From: Rhabdochlamydiaceae bacterium
GTDB lineage: Bacteria; Chlamydiota; Chlamydiia; Chlamydiales; Rhabdochlamydiaceae
NCBI GenBank assembly: GCA_019745395.1
Contig: JAIETG010000013.1
Coordinates: 62,001-126,000 of the forward strand
Direction: 5' to 3'
DNA: 64,000 nucleotides
Shown here: positions 39,612 through 48,304 of the stretch, one piece after another
How the letters are laid out: every line of letters begins with the position of its first letter
How positions within the stretch are numbered: the stretch's first letter is position 1
Position numbers and translations under genes: made by a program
The notes under the pieces: model-generated
Database searches by the model: none
Seen by the model: only the letters and a program-made list of their open reading frames with translations
What the model was told of the DNA's origin: nothing

Positions 39612-40708
39612 TCCATGTCTATATTTGCGAGTTTTTTAGCTTTTATTCTTTTTTCTAACGGATTGTCATCTGCAATTTTGTTTGCTAAAGCTGCTCTTTT
39701 TTTCGAGATTGTAATATAAGACCCTCGTTTGTCCTTTGTCTTTCCTTGAGTAGATTCCCAAAGTCCATGAAATTCACGTGTGTAAGATAATATTTGTTCT
39801 TTTATTTCAGGATAGAGTTCACTCATGCGGCGTAGTTCTTTTAAAATATTGACTATTTCCTCAGGGCCATTTGTAAAATTTTCACGGAAAAGAATGGTAA
39901 GCAACTGTTGGATTTTGCCCTGTATAGTGTGGATTCTATTGTGTATTGTCGAACTTTTTGCAGCTCTTACTGCTAAGAGTTCTTCTTCTCGTGCCACCAA
40001 TTTTCTATGGGTTTTTTCGAGTTCTTCTCGATCTACAGAAGGTGGAAATTGTAACGCTTCTAGAGAGAGTTCTCCATTTCTGTATTTAGTAAAACTTTCT
40101 TCGCTTGTGCATCTTTTCAAGATTTTCTCAAAAAGATTCGTTGTATCAATGAGTAGATTTTGGCCGTAACTATTTATTAGTTTTTCCGTGCTAAAATCCG
40201 CGGCTTCCTCCTCATCGCTTTGCTGATCTCCTTCATTGAGAATACGCCCTATCATTTTCAGATTTCCTCTGCAAAGATTCAGCTCGCGTAAATTCAAGAT
40301 TTCTTCAGAATTTTCTGTAATAGTTGTTAGAGGTTTGTCTGTGCATCCTTTTATGGGGGAGCTGTACATAACGGGACTAAATTGTGGGGAGTATTTTGAG
40401 GGATATCCGAGGCTTGCGCTTCCTCTGCTTGAAGGTCGCAAGCTTGGGGTTGTTCTGTAATTTAGTGTTTCTGGAAGATCGTCCAGGGAATGTGTTGACT
40501 TAAGGGTGGGTAAAACATGGGGAGATTCTCGAGAGCTACTAATAGAGAGGGGCTTTCGTAACAGGCTTGAGGAAGATCTGGAAGAGGGCTGTTCATCCCA
40601 CTTTATTGGAGGTGGTGTTGGGTTGTTGGAATTTAATTGTTGTCTTCTAGTGAAATTATCTTCTCTTATAGAGCTGCCTGTTAATTCTGTGCTGCGCGAA
40701 GGGCTCAT
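39587..40708 (-). CDS. C-terminal part of a gene split at a C8 run, unknown function
   Basis: An open frame of 373 codons, not recognised. The first 120 residues are disordered and S/P/R-rich (SRSSSSLLRKPLSISSSRES); the rest is helical (KIQQLLTILFREN, EEIVNILKELRRMSELYPEI). No Shine-Dalgarno precedes the ATG at 40708. The same frame stays open upstream through 31 more codons to a run of eight C at 40803-40810; one additional C would join it to the frame ending at 40786, giving a protein of about 510 residues. It is either a phase-variable gene in its off state, a new pseudogene, or a sequencing error. Confidence 0.6.
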   Translation of the reverse strand: MSPSRSTELTGSSIREDNFTRRQQLNSNNPTPPPIKWDEQPSSRSSSSLLRKPLSISSSRESPHVLPTLKSTHSLDDLPETLNYRTTPSLRPSSRGSASLGYPSKYSPQFSPVMYSSPIKGCTDKPLTTITENSEEILNLRELNLCRGNLKMIGRILNEGDQQSDEEEAADFSTEKLINSYGQNLLIDTTNLFEKILKRCTSEESFTKYRNGELSLEALQFPPSVDREELEKTHRKLVAREEELLAVRAAKSSTIHNRIHTIQGKIQQLLTILFRENFTNGPEEIVNILKELRRMSELYPEIKEQILSYTREFHGLWESTQGKTKDKRGSYITISKKRAALANKIADDNPLEKRIKAKKLANIDMDQGKDFSP

Positions 40709-40785
40709 AAAAGCAGACCCCGGAGAAGATATTATTTTTGTATTTTGAGAAGAGGATAAAGGAGGTGTAACGCATCTTTTGTCAT

Positions 40786-41118
40786 TTAATTTTGTGGATG
40801 AAGGGGGGGGCTGCCTGAAATACGATCGGATAGCGTCACCCCTTCCATCACTTGAGTTAGTTTTTTAGCACAATCATTCACAGGTCCGCTTATTGCGTTT
40901 GGTGGATCAATGCCTCTACTCTTAAATCCGCCGTTGTCTTCTATAGTTCTTGGTCTCGTGCCGTGTACTTCTGTAGCATCATTTCTAGCAGCTTGTATCG
41001 ATTGTATAACTGCTCTTCCGGGAGATGTTTCTGAATTAGGTGAGTGTATTTTCAATTCGTCTAAAACCATCGCGAATTGGGTCTGGGTTTGCGAAATATG
41101 TGTTGGTGGAGATATCAT
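40786..41118 (-). CDS. N-terminal part of the C8-split gene
   Basis: An open frame of 110 codons, not recognised. It is polar and disorder-prone (SPNSETSPGRAVIQ, GTRPRTIEDNGGFKSRG), with a short start MISPPTHISQTQTQ that is S/T/P/Q-rich and without a classical signal peptide, a composition often seen in type III secretion signals (weak inference). Its last seven codons (from the C run at 40803-40810) would be out of frame if the gene is normally joined to the frame that continues downstream. Promoter should lie in 41119-41350. Confidence 0.55.
   Translation of the reverse strand: MISPPTHISQTQTQFAMVLDELKIHSPNSETSPGRAVIQSIQAARNDATEVHGTRPRTIEDNGGFKSRGIDPPNAISGPVNDCAKKLTQVMEGVTLSDRISGSPPLHPQN
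40803..40810. repeat. Mononucleotide run (C8 on the coding strand) at the break of a split gene
   Basis: Eight G on the plus strand, eight C on the coding strand, exactly where the upstream frame must shift to enter the downstream one. An uninterrupted run of this length is longer than nearly all others in coding DNA of this window (most are seven or fewer). Confidence 0.9.
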
Positions 41119-41362
41119 TAATTTTCATCTGTTTAAAGTTAATTGTTGTTTTTTAAATTTTGATTTATTTTTTCTTAAAATATATAGAGGCATTTTTCAT
41201 TTTGCAAACAATTTTCGTTTTAGATAAAGGATATCAATTTTCCTGTTAATAGTACACTTTGTGTTTCTTGTTTTTATTTTCTGATGTAATTTATTTTTAT
41301 AATGCTATGTTAATTGTTGAAAAATCATTTATTAAAATAAAAAACATTATTGTCTAGGTTGA
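41119..41362. other. AT-rich spacer upstream of the split gene
   Basis: No ORF of coding character. Together with the dnaG remnant and the bases up to 41667 it forms a 549-base stretch without an intact gene. Confidence 0.4.
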
Positions 41363-41488
41363 AGAGCAGGAAAAGAAGTTGCGGTTAAGGTCGGAGGGTT
41401 ATGTCAAAAAAAAAGAGTAGGGCTACTTTTGCTTTCTTTGGCAACAGGCAAAAGCTGTTCTGACTTCTTCCTCCTGCGGAGAGTTTGA
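41363..41488 (+). pseudogene. Decayed dnaG fragment (TOPRIM region)
   Basis: The frame reads RAGKEVAVKVGGLCQKKRV then GLLLLSLATG, against DnaG RAGKEAAVKVGDLFQKKGV then EVLLLSLPTG (38761-38850 region), a clear match at both DNA and protein level. After SDFF it loses similarity, perhaps after an internal deletion, and hits a stop at TGA near 41487. It has no start and cannot make a primase. It is in the same orientation as dnaG, so a local duplication followed by decay is likely. Confidence 0.82.
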
Positions 41489-41667
41489 GCTTTAACTCAT
41501 AGATTTTTAGCGGCTTGCCAATTTTAATTAATCTAATTACTTTAATGAGAAATGTAAGAAATAGTTATGTTTTTGCAGGGGGGGATCTCAGCTATCTGGA
41601 CTTTTTTATGGTCTTCACATTTTCCCCGGGCAATATTGTGAAAAAAGCCGCAATGGTTTGTGTTTGA

Positions 41668-44600
41668 CTACCTGTGCCTTTGCCTACTACGAGACCTTTG
41701 CCAATCCCCATAGAGTAGGTCAAAGTGTCCAGGCTTTAAGAGGACTTTAATTTCGATCAGAGCACCAGGATGACGGACGGATTGAGACATTAATCTATCT
41801 TGTCTTGGCTCTAGTACAAGATTTGTGATCGTACAGGGAAGAATAAGTGCGCATAATGCCATGTCTACAACGGGGCCTTCAGCGTCTTGTCCCCAACGCA
41901 TAACGATCTCTTCTATATATCTATCTATGGGGGAGGCTTGTTCGGTGGGCTCTAATCCACATGTATATTGTGCAAAGGTGCTCAAGGCATCTCCTAAAAT
42001 CGTAGGGGCTCCCACTTCTTCTGATGGCACTAGATAATAAGGTCCTTTTGTTTTTAGCCAGTTTGCTAGGTCGTATCGAAGTCCCATGATCATTCCTCGA
42101 TCTATAGGGGAATCTTTTATCAGGAGATATTCGTCGAAAAGTAGCGCTGTTTCACGATTTTGTGCAGCTTCTTGCAGAAAGCGAATAAATTGCAAAAAAG
42201 GTTCCCGTTCGTTAGGTGGAAGCTTTGGATAGATTGTCTTCATAGAGTCTGCCATCTCTGTTAACACCATCGCCCTTTCTTGGTCCGGAAGCTCCGTTGC
42301 AGGTTTAATATATCCATACATGATCGTGCGATAATAACAGTTTCCATCTCCTTTGATTTTAACGATCCCCTGTACTTTATGTGTGTTTTGTAGCTGTTGT
42401 AACTGCAAGGAAATATGTTGCGTTCTTTTCTCTCTAATGCTTGCTACTCGAGCTGGATCCAATGTGGCATCTGTGTAGTCTTCACTTATAACAGCTTCTA
42501 GGGACTGGTATTGTTTGATAGGTAAGCTTTGGCACTGGCTGTAATTGTCAAAATGCCTATATTTCAAAGCTTTAAAGTAATAAGCAATGCGGGCGATACA
42601 TTCATCACTGGGGGCATTGATTAAGATTTGCTGTATGTCTCTGTTAGTGTTAAAAAAGGGAATAGTTCTTAACTGGGGTGCTATTTGTTTCCATAGCTTT
42701 CTTTGTTCCTCTAAAGAGCCGGTGTCAAATGCTCCTGTACGAATAGTTTCTGTTAAAGTTCCGTATTGACCCTCTACATAGTTTGCTCTCAATGCTTGAA
42801 AATATCGGGATATTTCCTGTAGAGTTTGATCAGATGGCAATGTATCCATCAGCTCTTGCAGATTTGCATCTCCAGCAAAAAAAGGAATTTGTCGTAATTG
42901 AGGTTCTATGATTGGCCATGTAGTCCTCTTTATTGCAGAAGTAGCAGAAGCAAATGTTCCAGAGGAAATTTCAGCGGTTAGGGATCCCAATCCCTCAGAG
43001 CGTAGATCTCTTGGAATCAGAGGCGGTAGAGGAGGCAGTATAGGAAAGTCTATAGGAGGTGTAAAGTAAGGTTCTTGATATAGAGCTTGGGCCGTATCAA
43101 TACAAAATCGATCATAACGGTCTCTTATCTCTCGTATAGCTGACTGAAACTTTTCTTGATCTCTATCTGAGATATCTCTAGGAAATCGTATATCGTAATC
43201 CTGATCATATATTTGTTTCAGTTCCTTTCTGATCTGAGCTTTTTCAGACCAAAGATGCGCAGAGTTAAATTTGCGATTGCTTTCATCTAGCAATCGATTG
43301 CCTTCCTGTATGTATTTTTGCCATCCGGCAATTTCCGGTGCTGGTATCGGAGGGGGAGGTGCTCGGGAAAGTCCTGTTGATGAAGGTATTTCTGCGGAGG
43401 AAGGGCTATTGGATGAGGCAAGTTTACTTTCGGTTCGATTTAAGGCTGTTTGTATAGCTCTTTTTGTCTCTTCAGAAAAAGTGGACTCATTCCATCTACT
43501 TATAAATTTACGAAATTGTCTTATTGTGTAATCTGCTTCTTCCAGAAGTTTTGGATCTCTAGATTTCTCATATCTTTCCATCAGTTCATCCACGTAGTCT
43601 GGGACTCTGTAGCATTCATTTTGTATGTATATGTCTGGGGAAATACTTGGGGTGTTCGAATACATGATGTCATTACTTATGTAGGTGAGTAGATCTCCTG
43701 CTTGCTGCTGCAATGTTTGTCTTTCTGTTTCTGTGAGCTTTAATGTCGGGATTGTTTTTGAAAAATCTACAAGATTTTTTTGTAAGTTCTCTCGCTGTTG
43801 ACGAGTCGATGCAGAGTAATAGGCCTTTTTGATTTCTGCTGTCTTGGTTTTTCCAATGAGTGTAAGTGCCGATTCTATTTTTGTTTGCACTAAATCTATT
43901 GCGAGCTTTTGAAAGTTTAGGGCTTTCATTCTTATTACGGTAGCATCCCGGAAATCTTGTAATTCTTGCTCTATCTCTTGTTTGCGTGCGAAAGTAGGTG
44001 CGAAGTCATAGGCTGTTTGCATTTCTTTCAGCTGAACCATAATCTCTTGTCTGTACTCGCTTTTTTGTAATATTTCTTTCCGATCTTGCCTGTAGGCTTG
44101 GGCGAGCTCTGCAATGGATCTTAACTCTACGTTGTTAGGGCCGTACGTCCATTGCTCTAAAATGTTTAGCAGCTTGTCTGAGATTTGGATGCTTGAGTGG
44201 GCGCTGCTTTCAGCCTTTGCCATTTCTAATGTTTCTTGACTTGCCAAAATCCCAAGCTCAGAGACCGTTTCACTGAGAGATTGAATCCTTACTTTAAGCG
44301 CTTCAGAGGGGTCTGCCATTTGGACTGTCAATAGCTCATCATACAAATTTTTCAATGTTAAGAGTTTTATGTCACCGGTAAGAATATCTTGTATGCTTTT
44401 GAGCTGTCTCTGGTATTTGTCTATGATGAGTGCATCATCTCTTGATAGAGGGGGGGCGGCATCAGAACTACTAGATATCTTTGCTTTAACACGGTCTAAA
44501 TAGAGGCCTATATCTGCAAAGCTCCTTTGCATTCTTTCGGTTTCTTTTTGATTGATATCTTTAGGAGCCTGAACGAGGCAATTAAACCTGCGCTGCTCCG

Positions 44601-45279
44601 CCCCTAAAAGACTTAAAGCCTCCGCCTGAGAATACTGCCTTTGATCATAACCTGTTTGTATTGCTTCAATGTTTCTATGAAAAGTTATTATTTGCTCTCT
44701 AATATCGGGCTCAAGAAGCCTTCTTTTGGAACGTGCTGTCTGAGTTAGTTGTCCTTTTTTATTTTCGTACTCGAGAAAGGCATTTTCTATTTGTGCTTGA
44801 ATGGAAGGTGGATTTCTTCTGAGGCCTGAGAATAGGCCAGCAGTTTTATTTGAGGATTTTAAGTCTGCAGGAGCGCAATCATTTATAAATGCGTCAGAAA
44901 CGGTTTTAAATGCTTCGTGGTAATCTTCTAGTTCTTGGATTGTACGGCTTCCCGCTACATTTGCGTTAAAAGCGACAACGGATTCTTGCATTGCGTCTCG
45001 CCTTCTAGCAAACTCTTGGTGTGTAGCGACGAATATTTGAGCTTTTTCAGCATAAGGTGTTGCTTGCTTTTCTAAGTCTGCCAAAGTGTCCAAGATTTCA
45101 AAATTTTGGAAATTGGGAGTGTGTTCAATCGTACTTTTTATGTTTGTAATTTGCCTTAAAATGGACAGAGCTATGCGAGATACATCTTCAGAGATTGGCC
45201 TTGACGAAGCAGACGTAAACATGCTTTCTAACTGTTTAATCTCTCTCTCTACTTGCTTTACAGTTGATGTAATGCTCAT
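41668..45279 (-). CDS. Large OTU-domain cysteine protease-like protein, candidate deubiquitinase effector
   Basis: A 1203-residue protein. The C-terminal domain (about residues 968-1195) has the OTU catalytic block KGDGNCYYRTI with D978 and C981, and GHFDLLYGDW with H1185, the pair expected for OTU cysteine proteases that cleave ubiquitin chains. The first 700 residues are helical and charged, probably coiled coil. Residues about 780-905 contain two copies of a 65-residue unit (PQLRxIPFF...PSD...YFxAL). Bacteria have no ubiquitin, and OTU effectors are known from Chlamydia (ChlaOTU) and Legionella, so action in the host cell after secretion is inferred. No signal peptide. The gene is unaccompanied. 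Confidence 0.82.
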   Translation of the reverse strand: MSITSTVKQVEREIKQLESMFTSASSRPISEDVSRIALSILRQITNIKSTIEHTPNFQNFEILDTLADLEKQATPYAEKAQIFVATHQEFARRRDAMQESVVAFNANVAGSRTIQELEDYHEAFKTVSDAFINDCAPADLKSSNKTAGLFSGLRRNPPSIQAQIENAFLEYENKKGQLTQTARSKRRLLEPDIREQIITFHRNIEAIQTGYDQRQYSQAEALSLLGAEQRRFNCLVQAPKDINQKETERMQRSFADIGLYLDRVKAKISSSSDAAPPLSRDDALIIDKYQRQLKSIQDILTGDIKLLTLKNLYDELLTVQMADPSEALKVRIQSLSETVSELGILASQETLEMAKAESSAHSSIQISDKLLNILEQWTYGPNNVELRSIAELAQAYRQDRKEILQKSEYRQEIMVQLKEMQTAYDFAPTFARKQEIEQELQDFRDATVIRMKALNFQKLAIDLVQTKIESALTLIGKTKTAEIKKAYYSASTRQQRENLQKNLVDFSKTIPTLKLTETERQTLQQQAGDLLTYISNDIMYSNTPSISPDIYIQNECYRVPDYVDELMERYEKSRDPKLLEEADYTIRQFRKFISRWNESTFSEETKRAIQTALNRTESKLASSNSPSSAEIPSSTGLSRAPPPPIPAPEIAGWQKYIQEGNRLLDESNRKFNSAHLWSEKAQIRKELKQIYDQDYDIRFPRDISDRDQEKFQSAIREIRDRYDRFCIDTAQALYQEPYFTPPIDFPILPPLPPLIPRDLRSEGLGSLTAEISSGTFASATSAIKRTTWPIIEPQLRQIPFFAGDANLQELMDTLPSDQTLQEISRYFQALRANYVEGQYGTLTETIRTGAFDTGSLEEQRKLWKQIAPQLRTIPFFNTNRDIQQILINAPSDECIARIAYYFKALKYRHFDNYSQCQSLPIKQYQSLEAVISEDYTDATLDPARVASIREKRTQHISLQLQQLQNTHKVQGIVKIKGDGNCYYRTIMYGYIKPATELPDQERAMVLTEMADSMKTIYPKLPPNEREPFLQFIRFLQEAAQNRETALLFDEYLLIKDSPIDRGMIMGLRYDLANWLKTKGPYYLVPSEEVGAPTILGDALSTFAQYTCGLEPTEQASPIDRYIEEIVMRWGQDAEGPVVDMALCALILPCTITNLVLEPRQDRLMSQSVRHPGALIEIKVLLKPGHFDLLYGDWQRSRSRQRHR

Positions 45280-45659
45280 TATTTCTGCTTTGTTTTTAGG
45301 TTAATGTGCTTTATAGCCCTATGATAATAATATCAGTAATTTAATTTTATGGTTACAGTGGTTTTTTTTAAAAGACGTATCGCTATGCAGATAAGGGATA
45401 TAGTTTTTTTCTTGTCGGTTTTTGCGAAGCTATTGTAGACTAGCCCTTATGGAAACTAGACAAATACATAATCTTGATTTTGTAAGCAGATCTCCTTGTG
45501 ATAAACAAGTTTGTTCTGTTGTTTCCCAATCCCTTCTTCCTTTCTTGCTTCTGTGCCCCCAGGCACAGATATATATATAAGTACCCTCACATTTTTATTT
45601 GTAAGTAACCAGAGTAGAGAAAGCTCTAAGGTATAATTTATTCATTAAGGAATTTTTTT
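45280..45659. other. Divergent spacer with a palindrome
   Basis: 380 bases between the OTU gene and the divergent MFS gene, without an ORF. TCTGTGCC (45550-45557) and GGCACAGA (45562-45569) form a perfect 8-bp palindrome around CCCA, followed by an alternating AT run rather than T, so an operator or a structured RNA fits better than a terminator. TATAAT at 45632 is a possible -10 of the MFS gene. Confidence 0.45.
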
Positions 45660-46874
45660 ATGACAATATTTTCGCGTAAAGTGGCCTGGATTTTGTGGAT
45701 CGTTGCCTCTTTGTTTTACGCATATCAGTATATATTACGAGTGATGCCGAGTATTATGTTGGAAGACATCATGCGGCAATTTCAGATCCCTGCGACCTCT
45801 TTTGGTCAGTTTTCAGGAATTTATTACATTGGCTATTCACTTATGCATATTCCAGTGGGGATATTCTTGGACCGTTTTGGCCCTAGAAAAGTTATGACTG
45901 TATGTATCTTGTTAACAGTCGTAGGGCTCATGCCTCTTTTGTTTTCTACGCATTTTTTTTATCCTTTGTTAGGAAGAGCTTGTATTGGCATAGGTTCATC
46001 TGCAGCCATTTTAGGTGTGTTTAAAATCATTCGGATGGCTTTTAGTGAAAAGCTTTTCTCTCGCATGCTTAGTTTTTCTGTAATGATAGGGCTTTTAGGC
46101 GCCATTTATGGAGGGGGGCCTGTCAGTTACCTATGTGCAAAAATTGGGTATCAAACAGTAGTTCAGCTGTTTGCTTTACTTGGAGTGCTTCTGGCGATTG
46201 TAACGTATATAGTGGTTCCTTCCGTGAAAGTCACTTCGCAAAACTCTGTCTTTTCTGACATCAAAGAAGTTCTATCTCATCCTAAAGTGATTGGATCTTG
46301 TTTGTGTGCGGGATTAATGACAGGTCCTTTAGAGGGGTTTGCCGATGTGTGGGGTTCTACTTTTTTTAAATATGTTTATGGATGGGAGGGGACGATAGCT
46401 GCTAGTGTCTCTTCGATGATCTTTATTGGGATGTGTTTTGGGTCGCCAGTGCTTAGTTGGATCTCAGAAAAAGCTAAGAGTCCGCTTCTTACTATTGTTG
46501 GAGCCGGATTATGTATGATCGCTGTTTTTTCTTTTATGCTTTTCTATTCGATGAGCTCTGGTTTGTTAACCGTACCTTTTCTCTTAGTGGGAATGTGCTG
46601 CGCCTATCAAATTCTGGCTATTTACAAAGCATCTACATACGTGCGCCCTGAAGTAGCTGGACTTACGACGGCTTGCGCAAATATGATCATTATGTTTTTT
46701 GGCTATGGTTTTCATTCAATCATGGGAAAAATCATTGATGTAATGGGGGGGGCGACTAATCCCAAGGCTCTTATTTGTGGGGTGCTCATCATTCCTATTG
46801 CTTTAGCTTTGGGAACTGGTGGTTTTGTGTATCTGTGGATCACAGAAAAGAAAAAACGTTCTCAGCCTGCTTGA
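45660..46874 (+). CDS. MFS transporter
   Basis: A 404-residue membrane protein with about 12 hydrophobic segments. Between helices 2 and 3 is the MFS loop motif GIFLDRFGPRKVM (G-x-x-x-D-R-x-G-x-R-R-like). Helix 1 has VASLFYAYQYILRVMPSIM, as in organic anion or nitrate/nitrite-type porters of intracellular bacteria. Substrate unknown. A G8 run (46745-46752) lies in the codons for MGGAT near residue 363, close to the C-terminus; slippage there would change only the last 40 residues. Single-gene unit. Confidence 0.88.
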   Translation: MTIFSRKVAWILWIVASLFYAYQYILRVMPSIMLEDIMRQFQIPATSFGQFSGIYYIGYSLMHIPVGIFLDRFGPRKVMTVCILLTVVGLMPLLFSTHFFYPLLGRACIGIGSSAAILGVFKIIRMAFSEKLFSRMLSFSVMIGLLGAIYGGGPVSYLCAKIGYQTVVQLFALLGVLLAIVTYIVVPSVKVTSQNSVFSDIKEVLSHPKVIGSCLCAGLMTGPLEGFADVWGSTFFKYVYGWEGTIAASVSSMIFIGMCFGSPVLSWISEKAKSPLLTIVGAGLCMIAVFSFMLFYSMSSGLLTVPFLLVGMCCAYQILAIYKASTYVRPEVAGLTTACANMIIMFFGYGFHSIMGKIIDVMGGATNPKALICGVLIIPIALALGTGGFVYLWITEKKKRSQPA

Positions 46875-46881
46875 TTTATTG

Positions 46882-46909
46882 AAAAACCCGGAAAAATTCC
46901 GGGTTTTTT
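46882..46909 (+). terminator. Intrinsic terminator after the MFS gene
   Basis: AAAAACCCGGAA pairs with TTCCGGGTTTTT around a short A-rich loop, ending in a T run, 8 bases past the stop. Confidence 0.92.
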
Positions 46910-46955
46910 GCATTAAACGATTTCTCTCTTAGATACTGATGAGAGTAAATTATGC

Positions 46956-47522
46956 TTATCGGTCTTTTTTAGGTTCAGGATAAAAGTATTGTTTTTTCGC
47001 TTGTTGAATAGTAAAGAAGGCGTGAGTTAGGCGATCGATAAGGCCCCAATCTAGATTGTCTTCTTCTGAAAGAGTTTGCAAATGCCTGATAGCGCGATCT
47101 ACAAGCGGTTTATGCTGAGAGGCTATTTGACAATGCATCTTTGCAATTTTTATGCATCTATTTTTGATGAGAGATTGTTCTGAAAAAGAGGTTACTTCGC
47201 ATACATTTGTTAAACATAGTTTAGAAATTGCATGAACAATCATATTTTCCGCGTTTTCTACAACTTCTAGGGTAGAGAAAACCGTTTCATTCCAAGAGGG
47301 GCTTAAAGAGAGAATTTGCGATTGTTTCGCAATGTTTTCTAAGACATCTTGCGCTGTATAAGCCAATTTTTCTAGGTTTATTGTTGCTAATTTGCGGTGT
47401 TCTAATACCTTGAAGTTTTTGGTTAATTGGTCTTGAGTAGTTCTGTCCAGATCTTTTAAAGATGCAATACTTTGCAGAGTTTGTAATGTGGTAATTGCGT
47501 ATTCGGTTGGATTTGTTATCAT
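46956..47522 (-). CDS. Unknown helical protein
   Basis: A 188-residue protein not recognised. Predicted all-alpha (TTLQTLQSIASLKDLDRTTQDQL, ENAENMIVHAISKL), cytosolic, without signal or membrane segments, with four scattered cysteines. It ends QQAKKQYFYPEPKKDR. It follows the MFS gene convergently. Nothing in the context tells its job. Confidence 0.65.
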   Translation of the reverse strand: MITNPTEYAITTLQTLQSIASLKDLDRTTQDQLTKNFKVLEHRKLATINLEKLAYTAQDVLENIAKQSQILSLSPSWNETVFSTLEVVENAENMIVHAISKLCLTNVCEVTSFSEQSLIKNRCIKIAKMHCQIASQHKPLVDRAIRHLQTLSEEDNLDWGLIDRLTHAFFTIQQAKKQYFYPEPKKDR

Positions 47523-47655
47523 GAGATAAATAAAAAATTGAATGCGTGTATTTTGATGTTTTATTTTAAAAAATGCAAGGTTTATTTGTTTTTTGTTGGC
47601 TGAAAAATTTTGAGCTGGTTATTCCCTATTGCTTTGAAAGATGGTCAAAAAAATG

Positions 47656-48048
47656 CTAGCCTTCCCCGAATGTTTTTTTGAAAATGTAGGAAGCTATTGC
47701 GTGCAATGTTGCGCCTCTTTTAGTCCCATTTATGCTTCCGAATGAGTTTGTGTATCTGGTCGCTCCAAAAAAATATCCGAAACCTAAAGCAGAGACTGCT
47801 ATACTTGTAAGTGTTAGTAGTTCCTTGATTTTTGTATTTGAGGAGAATGGTGGGTTTGTTTGTCCCCAGATGCTCTCTGTACGATCAAAAAAAAATGCCG
47901 CAGCAATGCTTGCTACCGTCAGTCGGGCTATGGATATGTCTTTTTTTGAAATTTCTGGGCTTCCATAGACTGATTTAGCGAAATGAGCCGCATTATTACG
48001 GAAATAGTTATTTTCGTTTTTAATGTTTTCTTTTACTGATGTTGTCAT
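47656..48048 (-). CDS. Unknown protein with two hydrophobic segments
   Basis: A 130-residue protein not recognised. Two apolar helices (IARLTVASIAAAFFF about residues 40-54 and LLTLTSIAVSALGFGYFFG about 77-95) are separated by a loop of about 22 residues, and the N-terminus is polar. The spacing is compatible with an inclusion-membrane type hairpin but is not diagnostic. It has the AT-rich divergent spacer 48049-48304 upstream. Confidence 0.62.
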   Translation of the reverse strand: MTTSVKENIKNENNYFRNNAAHFAKSVYGSPEISKKDISIARLTVASIAAAFFFDRTESIWGQTNPPFSSNTKIKELLTLTSIAVSALGFGYFFGATRYTNSFGSINGTKRGATLHAIASYIFKKTFGEG

Positions 48049-48304
48049 ATTTTCCTAAATTGATTATTGTTTGATATTATAATTGGATTTCTATTTTGTT
48101 TCAATTGATTTGTGTGTGGGTCGGGGCTCATCATGTGAATAAGGCGCTTTTTTAATTAAATTCAATGTTTTGATGTAAATGTTTTGTTGTTATGTAATGA
48201 TAAATTTATCTTGCATTGAAGTTGTTTTGCGTTTTTTTTATTTGAAAAAAATAATTTCTTGTTCTATTTGTTGGTTTTATTAGCGTTAATTATTTGGTTT
48301 TGTT

